The notes: generated by a model from the sequence alone, not told the origin. A DNA stretch of 64,000 nt from Flavobacterium psychrotolerans (GCF_003097635.1 NZ_QCZI01000014.1:1-64000); one strand, 5' to 3'; positions 1-11,730 are shown, counted from the first letter of the stretch. Numbers and translations: made by a program.

Positions 1-524
1 GGACGCCGATGTTGCATTACTATAAGTTGAATTCGTTGGCGTACCATTGGCTACGTTTGCCCAACCTGTACTTCCATTCGCAGAATATTGCCACTGGTAG
101 GTTAAAGAAGGCGTACCCCCTGAAGCGGTAACTGTTGGAGAATAAGTCCCCCCAACGCAAATTGAAGCACTAGAAGGCTGTGCGGAAATGGATGGAACTG
201 CAACAACTGTCAGAACCCCATTACTACTGGTAGCACTACTACACCCGGAACCGGTTGCTGATGCAATACATCGATAATAATAAGAACCTGCTGCTATATT
301 TCCAGTTACTGAAAAACTGGACGCCGATGTTGCATTACTATAAGTTGAATTCGTTGGCGTACCATTGGCTACGTTTGCCCAACCTGTACTTCCATCCGCA
401 GAATATTGCCACTGGTAAGTTAAAGAAGGCGTACCCCCTGAAGCGGTAACTGTTGGAGAATACGTCCCTCCAACACAAATTGAAGCACTAGAAGGCTGTG
501 CGGAAATAGATGGAACTGCAACAA
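1..524 (-). repeat. 318-bp tandem repeat encoding a 106-residue Ig-like module
   Basis: Bases 1 to about 206 match bases 319 to about 524 with only around eight differences, giving a period of 318 bp (106 codons). The left copy is cut by the window edge, so the number of copies is unknown. DNA-level near-identity, not only protein similarity, points to recent duplication or gene conversion. Confidence 0.9.
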
Positions 525-1137
525 CCGTGAATGTAGCTTTGTAATTACTACCACCGTTTGTAGCATATACCGTTCCTCCAGAACATGTTACTGAAGCATC
601 AGAATAAACTTCCATAGTATAACTGCCCGAAGATAAGGAATTTAACAAATTCACATTGTATGTCAAAGTTTTCCACTGTTGGTCTTGTCCTCCGCATCCA
701 TTATTTGCCCCAGAGAAATAATTAACATTATTGGATATAAAAGAACCTGAAGGGCTTCCTGAATAAATTCGATAGTAAAGTCTCGTACTTGTTAAATCAC
801 AACCTCCACATTTGTATATATTATGCTCTGCTCCTTTGAATGTGAGACCAGTAGTTGCCCCTGCACAAAAAGTACCTAAATTAGCTCCGTTAAAATCTGG
901 ATTTCCAGTAGTTGCTTGCAAATCATAATAAACATCTGAACTCCCATTATTTATCGAAATAAAAGTTGTATTAAATCCAGCTGATTGAGCTAAAACGTTT
1001 AATGATAAAAAAAGAAATAACAGACTCCAATAGTTAACAGGATTAAAAGAACTGTTTTTCTTCACTTTCAATAGCGGAAATGATTTTTTGGAAATATCTA
1101 CGTGTACTGTTTTTTTTCTTAAAGTAAAATTTTTCAT
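1..1137 (-). CDS. Secreted multi-Ig-like repeat protein, N-terminal part (3' end outside window)
   Basis: The reverse strand is open from an ATG at 1137 to the window edge (379 codons, no stop). The product begins with an unusually long basic stretch (about 36 residues) before a hydrophobic signal segment ending in NVLAQS at about residue 51. About 150 Ser/Thr/Asn/Gly-rich residues with several Cys follow. Then come near-identical 106-residue modules containing CVGGTYSPTVTASGG, LTYQWQYS and YYYRCIA, an Ig-like fold pattern common in Bacteroidota cell-surface proteins. Such proteins are usually exported by the type IX system through a C-terminal sorting domain, which would lie beyond base 1, so that route is inferred. 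GTG codons nearer the signal segment are alternative starts. Ligand and role are unknown. Confidence 0.8.
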   Translation of the reverse strand, partial: MKNFTLRKKTVHVDISKKSFPLLKVKKNSSFNPVNYWSLLFLFLSLNVLAQSAGFNTTFISINNGSSDVYYDLQATTGNPDFNGANLGTFCAGATTGLTFKGAEHNIYKCGGCDLTSTRLYYRIYSGSPSGSFISNNVNYFSGANNGCGGQDQQWKTLTYNVNLLNSLSSGSYTMEVYSDASVTCSGGTVYATNGGSNYKATFTVVAVPSISAQPSSASICVGGTYSPTVTASGGTPSLTYQWQYSADGSTGWANVANGTPTNSTYSNATSASSFSVTGNIAAGSYYYRCIASATGSGCSSATSSNGVLTVVAVPSISAQPSSASICVGGTYSPTVTASGGTPSLTYQWQYSANGSTGWANVANGTPTNSTYSNATSAS

Positions 1138-1759
1138 GTGTGGTATTTGTTAGCTTTTTATAAGCGGGTATTACTACTTCCTTTCTCTTTCTTATGAGAC
1201 TTTCAATTGTAAAAGTTAAACGGCAAAAAAATATTTATAAGCGTTATATTAGGAATCAATTAACATTATTTTTATTAGTTAATTAATGCAAAATATATCA
1301 ACATTTCATCATTGGAATTACATTAATTTATTTCCACAAAAAAACAAACTACATCGATATAGTTGTTTTATTGATGCAAAACTAATATACTAAGTTACGC
1401 ATTTTTACATTTAATTCCGATGAAAAAAACTCAATCAAATAACTATAACGTTTGCATGTTAATAAATAATCATTTTTAAACTTTTTTTTTATGATATATG
1501 TAAATATAAATTTAGCAATCCGTTATTTAACATTTTAAATTTTCAGCAAAAAAAACCATGCATTAGTAGATCAAAATATTGCGAAATTTATCCATCCCAC
1601 TTAAATTAATCCATTATTTTATCAAATTCCTATAATAAAAACTGCTAATTCTTCTTTAAACCATAATCACAAAATAGAAGTGTTCACAAAAAAATATAAA
1701 AAATTATTTTTTTGTAATTCATTTTAACTAACTTTATAAAACACTTAAAATCAATTGTT
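1138..1759. other. Long AT-rich intergenic region, no gene seen
   Basis: This 622-bp gap separates the divergent Ig-repeat gene and CBS-domain gene. It is very AT-rich with many A/T runs. No open frame with a plausible protein, no tRNA and no strong inverted repeat was seen. It should hold the promoters of both flanking genes, but no exact TAnnTTTG box could be placed confidently. Confidence 0.6.
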
Positions 1760-2185
1760 ATGACTGTAAATCAAATACTAAACTCGAAAGGAAAAGAAAT
1801 TTTTTCTGTAGCTTCCACTATTACGGTATATGAAGCTATAAAAACAATGGGCGAAAAGAATATCGGAGCGGTTCTAATTATAGAAGATTCCGTTTTAAAA
1901 GGGATTTTATCTGAAAGAGATTATGCTCGAAAAGTAGTTTTGAAAAACAAATTATCAAAAGAAACTTTTGTTCATGAAATAATGGAGAAAGAGGTAGTTA
2001 CCGTAAAACCATCCGACAATATAGATTATTGCATGGAATTAATGAGTACCCAAAGAGTACGGCATTTACCCGTAGTAGATAACAATGCAGTTGTAGGTAT
2101 TATATCGATTGGAGATGTGGTAAAAGCTATTATTGAGAAACAAAAAGAGACCATTGAACATCTACATTCTTACATTTCACAATAG
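1760..2185 (+). CDS. CBS-domain pair protein
   Basis: The 141-residue protein is made almost entirely of two CBS domains: one around residues 8-62 (with GILSERDYARKVV) and one around 70-132 (with VRHLPVVDNNAVVGIISIGD). Stand-alone CBS pairs bind adenosine nucleotides such as AMP, ATP or NAD and act as energy or redox sensors on partner proteins. No catalytic domain is present and no partner is evident nearby. It is cytoplasmic, with no signal peptide. The gene is single and ends against a hairpin terminator shared with the convergent DUF3467 gene. Family assignment is firm; ligand and target are not known. Confidence 0.9.
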   Translation: MTVNQILNSKGKEIFSVASTITVYEAIKTMGEKNIGAVLIIEDSVLKGILSERDYARKVVLKNKLSKETFVHEIMEKEVVTVKPSDNIDYCMELMSTQRVRHLPVVDNNAVVGIISIGDVVKAIIEKQKETIEHLHSYISQ

Positions 2186-2249
2186 GGAAATAGAAATTAT
2201 TTTTCACGTTAAAACAAGAAGTGTTTTTTAGCCATTGGTTTAAATTAAA

Positions 2250-2279
2250 AAAACCGTTCGACTTTGCCGAACGGTTTTT
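2250..2279. terminator. Bidirectional rho-independent terminator
   Basis: The stem AAACCGTTCG / CGAACGGTTT with a 7-nt loop is flanked by A-runs on the left and T-runs on the right, so it can act in both directions. It lies between the convergent CBS-domain gene and DUF3467 gene. Confidence 0.85.
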
Positions 2280-2282
2280 GTT

Positions 2283-2594
2283 TTATGCTTGTCCTGCGGG
2301 ACCAAAATTGAGCGGAATTGCAGGTTGCTCGGTGTCCTTGATTTCTCCGTGAGAAACTTCAAAACGGTGAACATTTTCAGCCAATGCCTTTACCAGTCTT
2401 TTGGCATGCTGAGGAGTCAATACTATCCTTGATTTCACCTTGGCTTTCGGTGTACCAGGCATGATACAGACAAAATCTAAAACAAATTCAGATGCTGAAT
2501 GGTTGATAATTGCTAGGTTGGAATAAATTCCTTCAGCAGTTGCCTCATCCAATTCAATATTAATTTGTCCTTGCGGTTGTTTTGAATCACTCAT
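2283..2594 (-). CDS. DUF3467 family protein
   Basis: This 103-residue soluble protein matches the DUF3467 family of Bacteroidota, seen in the segments QINIELDEATAEGIYSNLA, SEFVLDFVCIMPG and RIVLTPQHAKRLVKALAENV. The family is small, without signal peptide or membrane segment, and its biochemical role is not established. It lies 54 bp downstream of rpoC in the same orientation, a neighbourhood common in flavobacteria, so it may be read through from the rpoBC transcript. The ATG at 2594 is followed by a lysine/glutamine-rich start typical of the family. Confidence 0.9.
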   Translation of the reverse strand: MSDSKQPQGQINIELDEATAEGIYSNLAIINHSASEFVLDFVCIMPGTPKAKVKSRIVLTPQHAKRLVKALAENVHRFEVSHGEIKDTEQPAIPLNFGPAGQA

Positions 2595-2616
2595 TTAATA
2601 TCAGATTTTTTCCATT

Positions 2617-2636
2617 CCCCTCCCCATTGGAGAGGG
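2617..2636. repeat. Degenerate CCCTCTCC/GGAGAGGG palindrome
   Basis: A GC-rich patch in the rpoC-DUF3467 gap resembles a decayed copy of the inverted repeat that is intact at 21749-21794 (CCCTCTCC ... GGAGAGGG). It may be a small dispersed repeat. Confidence 0.4.
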
Positions 2637-2648
2637 TTATGGTAAAGA

Positions 2649-5600
2649 TTAATAAATATATTCTTCTCTATTGGCCATCATTTCATTATAGTCCTCTTTT
2701 GAACCTACAATTGTATTGTCATATTCTCTCATACCTGTTCCGGCAGGGATTCTGTGACCTACAATAACATTTTCTTTCAATCCTTCTAAATAATCGATTT
2801 TACCTGCAACAGCAGCTTCGTTCAATACCTTAGTCGTTTCTTGGAATGATGCTGCAGAAATAAATGATTTCGTTTGAAGTGACGCTCTTGTAATCCCTTG
2901 TAGTACAGGAGTTGCAGTAGCGGTGATAACATCACGACCAACAACCAAGTTTTTATCCGTACGTTTCAATAAAGAATTTTCGTCACGCAATTCACGTGGA
3001 GAAACAATTTGTCCTGGTTTTAAATTAGTCGAATCACCTGCGTCTTCGACCACTTTCATTCCATACAATTTATCGTTTTCAACAATAAAATCTTTGGTAT
3101 GTATCAATTGCTCTTCAAGGAATAAAGTATCTCCTGGATCTACAACTCTTACTTTACGCATCATTTGACGGATTACCACTTCAAAGTGTTTGTCATTGAT
3201 TTTTACCCCTTGCAAACGGTACACTTCTTGAATTTCATTTACCAAATACTGTTGAACAGCAGCTGGCCCTTGAATTCTTAAGATATCTTCAGGAGTAATC
3301 GCACCGTCAGACAATGGAACTCCAGCTCTAACGAAGTCATTTTCCTGAACTAAGATTTGACTTGATAATTTAACCAAGTATTTCTTAACCTCACCAAACT
3401 TAGATTCGATAACAATCTCACGGTTTCCTCTTTTGATTTTTCCAAAAGAAACAACACCATCGATTTCAGAAACTACTGCTGGGTTTGAAGGATTACGTGC
3501 TTCGAGAAGTTCCGTAATTCTTGGCAAACCTCCCGTAATATCTCCAGCTTTTGAAGAACGACGTGGAATTTTCACCAATACCTTACCCGCTTTAATTTTC
3601 TCCCCGTTTTCAACCATCAAGTGGGCTCCAACTGGTAAATTATAAGAACGAATCAATTCATTGTCTTTTCCGTAAACCAATAATGTTGGAATTAATTTTT
3701 TAGTTCTAGATTCAGAAATTACTTTTTCCTGGAAACCGGTTTGCTCATCAATTTCAACCATGAACGATTGACCTTGCTCTAAATCTTCGTAAGCTATTTT
3801 ACCGGTAAATTCAGAAACAATAACTCCATTATACGGATCCCATTTACAGATAATATCTCCTTTAACTACAGACTGGCCATCTTTAACGAAAATACTGGAA
3901 CCGTATGGAATATTATGTGTACTTAGTAAAATACCCGTTTTAACATCTATTAATTTCAATTCCGTTGAACGGGAAACCACAATATCAACGGCATTACCTT
4001 CGTTGTCTTCTCCTTTAACGGTTTTTAAATCCTCAATTTCAAGTTTACCATTAAATCTTGTAACGATACTTGATTCTTCAGAAATTCCACCCGCAACACC
4101 ACCTACGTGGAAGGTACGCAAAGTTAACTGAGTTCCTGGTTCACCAATAGATTGAGCAGCGATTACACCAACTGCTTCACCTCTTTGAGTCATTTTTCCG
4201 GTAGCTAAATTTCTACCATAACATTTGGCACAAATTCCTTTTGTAGCCTCACACGTTAATGGTGAACGCACTTCTACTTTCTCGATTGGAGAAGCCTCGA
4301 TAGCTTTCATTATTGCTTCCGTGATTTGTTGACCAGAATGAACCAAAACATCCGAAGTTAAAGGATTGATTACATCTTGCAAGGCAACACGTCCTAAAAT
4401 TCTTTCTCCTAAAGTTTCAACAATTTCTTCATTTTTCTTCAATGCAGCAACTTCAATTCCTCTTAAAGTTCCACAATCCTCGATATTAACAATAACATCC
4501 TGAGAAACATCATGCAATCTTCTGGTTAAATATCCAGCATCTGCTGTTTTCAATGCCGTATCCGCAAGACCTTTACGTGCACCGTGAGTAGAAATAAAGT
4601 ACTCAAGAATGGAAAGACCTTCTTTAAAGTTAGAAAGAATCGGATTTTCAATAATTTCACCACCACCAGCATTCGATTTTTTAGGCTTAGCCATTAATCC
4701 ACGCATACCCGTTAACTGACGAATTTGTTCTTTCGAACCCCTTGCACCAGAGTCAAGCATCATATACACAGAGTTAAACCCTTGTTGGTCTTCTCTAATG
4801 TTTTTCATAGCTAATTCTGTAAGTTGAGCATTTGCTGAAGTCCAAATATCAATAACTTGGTTGTAACGTTCGTTATTAGTAATAAGACCCATGTTATAAT
4901 TTGCAGAAATTCCTTCCACTTGCTCACGAGCATCTGCAATTAATTTCGTTTTTTGTTCAGGTATTCTAATATCACCTAATGAGAAGGACAATCCACCTTT
5001 AAAGGCAAATTTGTACCCCATATCTTTCATATTATCCAAGAACGCAGCCGTAGTAGGTACATTAGTTACACTCAAAACGTGTCCGATAATATCTCTAAGG
5101 TTTTTCTTAGTTAATACATCATTAATATATCCAGCTGCTTCAGGCACCACTTCATTAAATAGTACACGACCAGCGGTAGTTTGGATAATTTTGAAAACCA
5201 AATCACCAGCTTCATTAAAATCTTTTGCTCTAATTTTCACTTGAGCATTCAATTCTAATCTGCCTTCATTCAAAGCAATATTTACTTCTTCCGCAGAATA
5301 AAAAGTCAAACCTTGACCTAGAATAGTCATTTCTGGAGTTGACAAACGTTCTTTGGTCATATAATAGAGCCCAAGAACCATGTCTTGAGAAGGCACCGTA
5401 ATTGGAGCACCATTTGCTGGATTCAAGATATTGTGAGAAGCCAACATTAACAATTGTGCTTCCAAAATAGCTTCTGGTCCTAATGGTAAGTGAACCGCCA
5501 TTTGATCCCCATCAAAATCCGCATTAAATGCAGTACATACTAAAGGGTGCAATTGGATTGCTTTTCCTTCAATTAATTTTGGCTGGAATGCTTGAATACC

Positions 5601-6959
5601 AAGTCTGTGCAAAGTAGGAGCACGATTCAGTAATATTGGGTGCCCTTTGATTACATTTTCAAGGATATCCCAAACTACAGGCTCTTTTTTGTCTATTATT
5701 TTCTTAGCTGATTTTACAGTTTTTACAATTCCTCTTTCTATCAATTTACGGATAACGAAAGGTTTGTATAATTCGGCAGCCATATCTTTAGGGATACCAC
5801 ATTCGAATAATTTCAATTCAGGCCCAACAACAATTACCGAACGAGCAGAATAATCGACACGTTTTCCAAGTAAGTTTTGACGGAAACGACCTTGCTTACC
5901 TTTTAATGAATCAGATAATGATTTTAATGGTCTGTTAGATTCAGTTTTAACTGCAGATGCTTTACGAGTATTGTCAAATAATGAATCTACAGATTCTTGC
6001 AACATACGTTTTTCATTTCTTAAGATAACTTCTGGAGCTTTAATCTCCATTAATCTTTTTAGACGGTTGTTACGGATGATTACACGACGGTATAAATCAT
6101 TCAAATCCGAAGTTGCAAAACGACCTCCATCAAGTGGTACAAGTGGACGTAATTCTGGTGGGATAACCGGCACCACTTTCATAATCATCCATTCCGGACG
6201 GTTTTCACGGTTCAAGTTAGACTCACGGAAAGATTCAACTACTTGTAATCTTTTTAGCGCTTCTGTTTTACGTTGTTTAGACGTTTCATTGTTAGCACTG
6301 TGACGCAATTGATAAGACAATTCATCTAAGTCAATACGAGCCAATAAGTCCATAATACATTCTGCTCCCATTTTGGCAACAAATTTATTAGGATCAAAAT
6401 CGTCCAAATATTGATTGTCTGCAGGAAGTGTATCCAATATATTTAAATATTCTTCTTCTGTCAAAAAGTCCAATCTTTGCAGTGATTCTCCTTCTGGAGT
6501 TTTAGCAATACCAGCTTGGATTACTACGTATCTTTCGTAGTAGATAATCATATCTAATTTCTTAGACGGAAGTCCAAGGATGTAACCAATTTTATTAGGA
6601 AGGGAACGAAAATACCAGATGTGAGCAATTGGCACAACAAGATTGATGTGACCAACTCTGTCTCTACGTACTTTTTTCTCGGTAACTTCAACTCCACAAC
6701 GGTCGCAGATGATTCCTTTGTAACGTATTCTTTTATATTTACCACAAGCACATTCAAAATCTTTAACAGGCCCGAAAATTCTTTCGCAGAAAAGACCATC
6801 ACGTTCTGGTTTGTGTGTTCTATAATTGATAGTTTCTGGCTTCAATACCTCACCTCTTGACTCGGCCAAGATGGATTCTGGAGAAGCTAATCCTATCGAA
6901 ATTTTGTTGAACCTTTTAACAGGGTTTTTATCTCTATTATTATTTCTATTATTCATCAT
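2649..6959 (-). CDS. rpoC: DNA-directed RNA polymerase subunit beta'
   Basis: The 1436-residue largest subunit of RNA polymerase forms the catalytic clamp with RpoB. Visible landmarks are the N-terminal zinc site (C70, C72, C85, C88), the magnesium-binding loop [12 protein letters not shown] at residues 479-490 with D481, D483 and D485, the trigger-loop/bridge region around [20 protein letters not shown], and a second zinc cluster containing GICAKCYGR. Length is normal for flavobacteria. It is the last large gene of the rplKAJL-rpoBC cluster, 240 bp downstream of rpoB. The start is one of two tandem ATGs (6959 or 6956). Confidence 0.99.
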   Translation of the reverse strand: MMNNRNNNRDKNPVKRFNKISIGLASPESILAESRGEVLKPETINYRTHKPERDGLFCERIFGPVKDFECACGKYKRIRYKGIICDRCGVEVTEKKVRRDRVGHINLVVPIAHIWYFRSLPNKIGYILGLPSKKLDMIIYYERYVVIQAGIAKTPEGESLQRLDFLTEEEYLNILDTLPADNQYLDDFDPNKFVAKMGAECIMDLLARIDLDELSYQLRHSANNETSKQRKTEALKRLQVVESFRESNLNRENRPEWMIMKVVPVIPPELRPLVPLDGGRFATSDLNDLYRRVIIRNNRLKRLMEIKAPEVILRNEKRMLQESVDSLFDNTRKASAVKTESNRPLKSLSDSLKGKQGRFRQNLLGKRVDYSARSVIVVGPELKLFECGIPKDMAAELYKPFVIRKLIERGIVKTVKSAKKIIDKKEPVVWDILENVIKGHPILLNRAPTLHRLGIQAFQPKLIEGKAIQLHPLVCTAFNADFDGDQMAVHLPLGPEAILEAQLLMLASHNILNPANGAPITVPSQDMVLGLYYMTKERLSTPEMTILGQGLTFYSAEEVNIALNEGRLELNAQVKIRAKDFNEAGDLVFKIIQTTAGRVLFNEVVPEAAGYINDVLTKKNLRDIIGHVLSVTNVPTTAAFLDNMKDMGYKFAFKGGLSFSLGDIRIPEQKTKLIADAREQVEGISANYNMGLITNNERYNQVIDIWTSANAQLTELAMKNIREDQQGFNSVYMMLDSGARGSKEQIRQLTGMRGLMAKPKKSNAGGGEIIENPILSNFKEGLSILEYFISTHGARKGLADTALKTADAGYLTRRLHDVSQDVIVNIEDCGTLRGIEVAALKKNEEIVETLGERILGRVALQDVINPLTSDVLVHSGQQITEAIMKAIEASPIEKVEVRSPLTCEATKGICAKCYGRNLATGKMTQRGEAVGVIAAQSIGEPGTQLTLRTFHVGGVAGGISEESSIVTRFNGKLEIEDLKTVKGEDNEGNAVDIVVSRSTELKLIDVKTGILLSTHNIPYGSSIFVKDGQSVVKGDIICKWDPYNGVIVSEFTGKIAYEDLEQGQSFMVEIDEQTGFQEKVISESRTKKLIPTLLVYGKDNELIRSYNLPVGAHLMVENGEKIKAGKVLVKIPRRSSKAGDITGGLPRITELLEARNPSNPAVVSEIDGVVSFGKIKRGNREIVIESKFGEVKKYLVKLSSQILVQENDFVRAGVPLSDGAITPEDILRIQGPAAVQQYLVNEIQEVYRLQGVKINDKHFEVVIRQMMRKVRVVDPGDTLFLEEQLIHTKDFIVENDKLYGMKVVEDAGDSTNLKPGQIVSPRELRDENSLLKRTDKNLVVGRDVITATATPVLQGITRASLQTKSFISAASFQETTKVLNEAAVAGKIDYLEGLKENVIVGHRIPAGTGMREYDNTIVGSKEDYNEMMANREEYIY

Positions 6960-7000
6960 AGTTTTTACTATTGATTTATTTGCAATTAAAAATTGATTTT

Positions 7001-7029
7001 GTACAGACGTTGCAATGTAACGTTTCTAC
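7001..7029. repeat. 29-bp degenerate palindrome, copy 1 (rpoB-rpoC gap)
   Basis: The sequence is an imperfect palindrome built on the arm GTAGAGACGTTGC and its complement. A second copy lies 125 bp away at 7154-7182. It is likely a dispersed REP-like element of flavobacteria; it would form a hairpin in the rpoBC transcript. Confidence 0.7.
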
Positions 7030-7153
7030 TACCTCGGGTTACTTCTCTAAACTTCAAAAAAAATATGAAGTGCTAATTATACCATTTATTTCTATATAAA
7101 AAATCGGAACGGTTTACGGGTATAAATCCTAAAAACTCTTATAAAATACCAAA

Positions 7154-7182
7154 GTAGAGGCGTTGCGATGCAACGTCCCTAG
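7154..7182. repeat. 29-bp degenerate palindrome, copy 2 (rpoB-rpoC gap)
   Basis: This is the second member of the pair, reading GTAGAGGCGTTGC then GATGCAACGTCCCTAG. It lies just downstream of the rpoB stop codon on the transcribed strand. The two copies differ at several positions but share the same symmetric core CGTTGC...GCAACG or its variants. Confidence 0.7.
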
Positions 7183-7199
7183 CTGAGGCAGATAATTAT

Positions 7200-10100
7200 T
7201 TATTCTTCTAAACGAATGTCTAATCCAAGACCTTTTAATTCATGCATTAATACATTGAATGATTCAGGCAATCCCGGTTCTGGCATCACTTCTCCTTTTA
7301 CGATTGCTTCGTATGTTTTAGCTCTACCGATAACATCATCTGACTTCACAGTCAAGATTTCTCTTAAAGTACTTGAAGCTCCATAAGCCTCAAGAGCCCA
7401 AACCTCCATCTCTCCAAAACGCTGACCTCCAAATTGCGCTTTACCACCTAATGGTTGTTGCGTAATTAATGAGTATGGCCCTATTGAACGTGCGTGCATT
7501 TTATCGTCAACCATGTGACCCAATTTCAACATATAGATTACTCCAACAGTTGCTGCTTGGTGGAAACGTTCTCCAGTTCCTCCATCATAAAGATAAGTAT
7601 GTCCAAAACGTGGAATTTCAGCTTCGTCAGTCAATTCATTGATTTGATCAAGAGTTGCTCCATCAAAAATAGGTGTAGCATATTTTCTACCTAATTTTTG
7701 TCCAGCCCAACCTAAAACCGTTTCATAAATCTGACCAATGTTCATACGAGAAGGTACTCCAAGTGGATTCAATACAATATCAACTGGTGTTCCGTCTTCA
7801 AGGAAAGGCATATCTTCATGACGAACAATACGAGCAACAATACCTTTGTTACCGTGACGTCCCGCCATTTTATCCCCAACTTTCAGTTTACGTTTTTTGG
7901 CAATATATACCTTAGCCAGTTTCAAGATTCCTGCTGGCAATTCATCCCCAACGGTAATTGTGAATTTCTCTCTTCTTAACGCACCTTGTAAATCGTTCAA
8001 CTTAATTTTATAGTTATGGATCAAGTCGTTCACCATTTTATTGGTAAGATCGTCAGAAACCCATTGCCCTTTGCTTAAGTGAGCAAAATCTTCAACGGCA
8101 TACAACATTTTTTGAGTGTATTTTTTACCTTTTGGCAAAATCTCTTCACCCAAATCATTCATTACACCTTGAGAAGTTTTTCCGTTTACGATTAAGAACA
8201 ATTTCTCTACCAATTTGTCTTTTAATTCGACAAATTTCGTTTCGAATTCCATTTCTAAAGCGCCTAAAGCATCCTTATCTTGGGTACGTTTGCGTTTATC
8301 TTTTACTGCTCTTGCGAACAATTTTTTGTCTAAAACAACACCATGTAAAGAAGGAGACGCTTTCAAAGAAGCATCTTTTACATCACCTGCTTTATCCCCG
8401 AAGATGGCACGAAGCAATTTTTCTTCTGGAGTAGGATCTGATTCTCCTTTTGGAGTAATTTTTCCGATAAGAATGTCACCAGGTTTAACCTCGGCTCCAA
8501 TTCTAATCATACCGTTTTCATCTAAATCTTTAGTAGCTTCTTCTGAAACGTTTGGAATATCATTAGTAAGTTCTTCATTACCTAATTTAGTATCTCTAAC
8601 TTCCAATGAATAATCATCAACGTGAATAGAGGTAAAAATATCGTCACGAACCACTTTTTCAGAAATTACAATCGCATCCTCAAAGTTGTATCCTTTCCAT
8701 GGCATAAACGCCACTTTAAGGTTACGACCTAAAGCCAGCTCCCCGTTTTGAGTCGCATAACCTTCAGACAATACTTGTCCTAGAACCACTCTATCCCCTT
8801 TTCTTACGATAGGCTTAAGGTTGATACTTGTACCTTGATTGGTTTTTCTAAATTTAATTAGATTGTATGTTTTTTCATCAGGTTCAAAACTTACCATTCT
8901 TTCTTCTTCAGAACGATCGTATTTGATAGTGATGATATTAGCATCTACATATTCAATAACTCCGTCACCTTCTGCATTTATTAAAACTCTGGAATCAGAA
9001 GCCACTTGACGCTCTAATCCAGTTCCAACAATAGGAGCTTCAGGACGAATTAACGGTACGGCCTGACGCATCATGTTAGATCCCATCAAGGCTCTATTCG
9101 CATCATCATGTTCCAAGAAAGGAATCAAAGAAGCGGAGATAGAAGCAATCTGGTTTGGAGCAACATCCGTGTAATGCACTTGACTTGGAGATATAACAGG
9201 GAAATCACCTTCTTGACGCGCAATAACATTGTCGGCAGTAATTTTTCCTTTCGCATCCATTTGAATGTTTGCCTGAGCAATAAGTTGCCCTTCCTCTTCT
9301 TCAGCACTCAAATATACTGGAGTAGATTCTAAATCGACTACACCATTTGTAACTTTACGGTACGGCGTTTCGATGAAACCCATTCCGTTTACTTTTGCAT
9401 AAACCCCAAGAGATGAAATCAAACCAATGTTAGGTCCCTCAGGAGTTTCAATTGGACATAAACGCCCGTAATGCGTATAGTGAACGTCACGAACCTCAAA
9501 ACCGGCTCTTTCTCTTGAAAGTCCACCTGGTCCTAGAGCAGATAATCTTCTTTTGTGCGTAATCTCAGCTAATGGATTCGTTTGATCCATAAATTGAGAC
9601 AACTGGTTTGTACCAAAGAAAGAGTTGATAACTGATGATAATGTTTTGGCATTGATCAAATCAATAGGTGTAAACACCTCGTTATCTCTAACGTTCATTC
9701 TCTCACGAATGGTTCTGGCCATACGAGCCAAACCAACACCGAATTGTTGAGACAATTGTTCACCAACTGTTCTCACACGACGGTTTGATAAGTGATCAAT
9801 ATCATCAATCTCAGCTTTAGAGTTGATCAATTCAATCAAATATTTAACAATGGTAATGATATCTTCTTTGGTAAGCACTTGCTTTTCCATCGGAGTATCA
9901 AGACCAAGTTTTTTGTTTATTCTATAACGACCTACTTCACCTAAGTTGTAACGTTGGTCAGAGAAGAACAATTTATCTATAATACCACGAGCAGTTTCTT
10001 CATCAGGCGGTTCTGCGTTACGCAATTGTCTGTAGATATGCTCAACGGCTTCTTTTTCAGAATTGGTTGGATCTTTTTGTAACGTGTTGTGAATGATAGA

Positions 10101-11012
10101 ATAATCTGTTTGATTATTGCTTTCTTTATGCAACAAAATAGATTTTACGTTAGAATCAATTATTTCTTCCACGTTATCTTTGTCAAGAATGGTATCCCTG
10201 TCAAGAATAATCTCGTTACGTTCAATAGAAACTACTTCGCCAGTGTCTTCATCCACGAAATCTTCATGCCATGTGTTCAATACACGAGCGGCTAATTTTC
10301 TACCGATATATTTTTTAAGTCCTGTTTTAGAAACTTTAATTTCTTCAGCTAGGTCGAAAATCTCTAGAATATCCTTATCTCTTTCAAAACCTATGGCACG
10401 GAATAAAGTGGTTACAGGTAATTTTTTCTTTCTGTCGATATATGCGTACATAACGCTATTGATATCGGTAGAAAATTCTATCCAAGACCCTTTAAAAGGA
10501 ATTACTCTTGCAGAATATAATTTGGTTCCATTTGCATGGTAAGATTGCCCAAAGAAAACCCCTGGTGATCTATGCAATTGTGAAACAACAACACGCTCAG
10601 CACCATTGATAACAAAAGTACCACTAGGTGTCATGTAAGGAATGGTACCAAGATACACATCCTGAACAATCGTTTCAAAATCTTCATGTTCTGGATCTGT
10701 ACAATACAGTTTTAACCTTGCTTTTAAAGGCACACTATAGGTAAGTCCTCTTTCAATACACTCTTGAATGGTATAACGGGGTGGATCCACAAAGTAATCA
10801 AGGAATTCCAATACAAAGTTGTTTCTTGTATCTGTAATTGGAAAGTTTTCCATGAAGGTGTTATATAACCCTTCGTCGCCTCTTTCGTCAGATTTAGTTT
10901 CCAATTGGAAGAAATCTTTAAACGACTTAACCTGAACATCTAGAAAATCTGGATAATCAGGAATATTTTTTGTAGAGGCAAAATTCAATCTTTCAGTCTG
11001 ATTTGTTATCAT
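7200..11012 (-). CDS. rpoB: DNA-directed RNA polymerase subunit beta
   Basis: This is the second-largest RNA polymerase subunit, about 1270 residues. The rifampicin region reads [20 protein letters not shown] followed by [14 protein letters not shown]. The Asp, His and Ser positions classically changed in resistance are wild type, so no resistance mutation is visible. The C-terminal [13 protein letters not shown] motif is intact. The ATG at 11012 (MITNQTERL) is preferred; an upstream TTG at 11015 would add one residue and is less likely. It follows rplL after a hairpin and precedes rpoC, the conserved bacterial order. Confidence 0.99.
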   Translation of the reverse strand: MITNQTERLNFASTKNIPDYPDFLDVQVKSFKDFFQLETKSDERGDEGLYNTFMENFPITDTRNNFVLEFLDYFVDPPRYTIQECIERGLTYSVPLKARLKLYCTDPEHEDFETIVQDVYLGTIPYMTPSGTFVINGAERVVVSQLHRSPGVFFGQSYHANGTKLYSARVIPFKGSWIEFSTDINSVMYAYIDRKKKLPVTTLFRAIGFERDKDILEIFDLAEEIKVSKTGLKKYIGRKLAARVLNTWHEDFVDEDTGEVVSIERNEIILDRDTILDKDNVEEIIDSNVKSILLHKESNNQTDYSIIHNTLQKDPTNSEKEAVEHIYRQLRNAEPPDEETARGIIDKLFFSDQRYNLGEVGRYRINKKLGLDTPMEKQVLTKEDIITIVKYLIELINSKAEIDDIDHLSNRRVRTVGEQLSQQFGVGLARMARTIRERMNVRDNEVFTPIDLINAKTLSSVINSFFGTNQLSQFMDQTNPLAEITHKRRLSALGPGGLSRERAGFEVRDVHYTHYGRLCPIETPEGPNIGLISSLGVYAKVNGMGFIETPYRKVTNGVVDLESTPVYLSAEEEEGQLIAQANIQMDAKGKITADNVIARQEGDFPVISPSQVHYTDVAPNQIASISASLIPFLEHDDANRALMGSNMMRQAVPLIRPEAPIVGTGLERQVASDSRVLINAEGDGVIEYVDANIITIKYDRSEEERMVSFEPDEKTYNLIKFRKTNQGTSINLKPIVRKGDRVVLGQVLSEGYATQNGELALGRNLKVAFMPWKGYNFEDAIVISEKVVRDDIFTSIHVDDYSLEVRDTKLGNEELTNDIPNVSEEATKDLDENGMIRIGAEVKPGDILIGKITPKGESDPTPEEKLLRAIFGDKAGDVKDASLKASPSLHGVVLDKKLFARAVKDKRKRTQDKDALGALEMEFETKFVELKDKLVEKLFLIVNGKTSQGVMNDLGEEILPKGKKYTQKMLYAVEDFAHLSKGQWVSDDLTNKMVNDLIHNYKIKLNDLQGALRREKFTITVGDELPAGILKLAKVYIAKKRKLKVGDKMAGRHGNKGIVARIVRHEDMPFLEDGTPVDIVLNPLGVPSRMNIGQIYETVLGWAGQKLGRKYATPIFDGATLDQINELTDEAEIPRFGHTYLYDGGTGERFHQAATVGVIYMLKLGHMVDDKMHARSIGPYSLITQQPLGGKAQFGGQRFGEMEVWALEAYGASSTLREILTVKSDDVIGRAKTYEAIVKGEVMPEPGLPESFNVLMHELKGLGLDIRLEE

Positions 11013-11210
11013 CAATGGACAAAATTTTGATTAAAAAAAGTAATTTTTTGTGCAAAAACACTGTTTAATTTATACTTTCTTTTTTAATCAATACCTCTTT
11101 AAAAATAATTCAAGAGCGAACTCTTTTATTGATTTTCTTTCATCGTATTGATTTAAAAACACTTTCGTATTTTAAACTAATTTATTTTAAAATTTTATTA
11201 TACGAAAAAT

Positions 11211-11248
11211 GGTTTAGGCCATTGAAAGTATATTTCAAGACCTAAACC
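11211..11248 (-). terminator. Hairpin between rplL and rpoB (probable attenuator)
   Basis: On the reverse strand, just past rplL, GTTTAGG pairs with CCTAAAC and an inner TTGAAA pairs with TTTCAA, followed by ATTTTT. In many bacteria a partial terminator here lowers rpoBC expression relative to the ribosomal proteins; that role is inferred. The rest of the 256-bp gap shows no gene. Confidence 0.65.
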
Positions 11249-11268
11249 TATTCTCAAAGCGAGTTGAA

Positions 11269-11637
11269 TTATTTTAATTCAACAACAGCTCCAGCTTCTT
11301 CCAAAGATTTTTTAAGACCTTCAGCCTCATCTTTAGTTACACCTTCTTTAATGTTAGATGGAGCAGCGTCCACTAAATCTTTAGATTCTTTAAGACCTAA
11401 ACCTGTAAGTTCTTTTACAGCTTTAACTACAGCTAATTTAGAAGCTCCAGCTTCTTTCAATACAACTGTAAATTCTGTTTGTTCTTCAACAACAGCAGCA
11501 TCTCCACCACCAGAAACCACTACAGCAGCAGCAGCTGGTTCGATACCATACTCGTCTTTTAATATTGTTGCTAATTCATTAACTTCTTTTACTGTTAAAT
11601 TAACTAATTGTTCTGCGAATTGTTTCAAATCTGCCAT
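11269..11637 (-). CDS. rplL: 50S ribosomal protein bL12 (L7/L12)
   Basis: At 122 residues it has the usual length. The acidic, alanine-rich stalk protein has an N-terminal dimerisation domain ([20 protein letters not shown]), an Ala/Val hinge ([11 protein letters not shown]), and a C-terminal factor-binding domain ([26 protein letters not shown]). It recruits EF-Tu, EF-G and initiation/release factors to the ribosome. It is the second gene of the rplJL pair, 93 bp after rplJ, with a 24-bp palindrome in the gap. Confidence 0.99.
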   Translation of the reverse strand: MADLKQFAEQLVNLTVKEVNELATILKDEYGIEPAAAAVVVSGGGDAAVVEEQTEFTVVLKEAGASKLAVVKAVKELTGLGLKESKDLVDAAPSNIKEGVTKDEAEGLKKSLEEAGAVVELK

Positions 11638-11706
11638 TTTTTCTATCGTTTTAAAATGATTTGTTAAATATAATTTGTTTATTGTGCGCGTTGTAATGCG
11701 GCTAAT

Positions 11707-11730
11707 TTAAACTAATAATTATTAGTTTAA
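11707..11730 (-). other. 24-bp perfect palindrome directly after the rplJ stop
   Basis: Bases 11707-11730 are a perfect palindrome centred on AATT (half-site TTAAACTAATAA), starting immediately after the rplJ stop codon on the reverse strand. In RNA it gives a hairpin of about ten A-U-rich pairs upstream of rplL. It lacks a following U-run, so a terminator is unlikely. RNA processing or tuning of the rplJ:rplL ratio is a guess. Confidence 0.5.

Noticed and set aside
255..449. Forward-strand frame in the Ig-repeat region
   Set aside because: It is the shadow of the Ig-repeat gene on the opposite strand.
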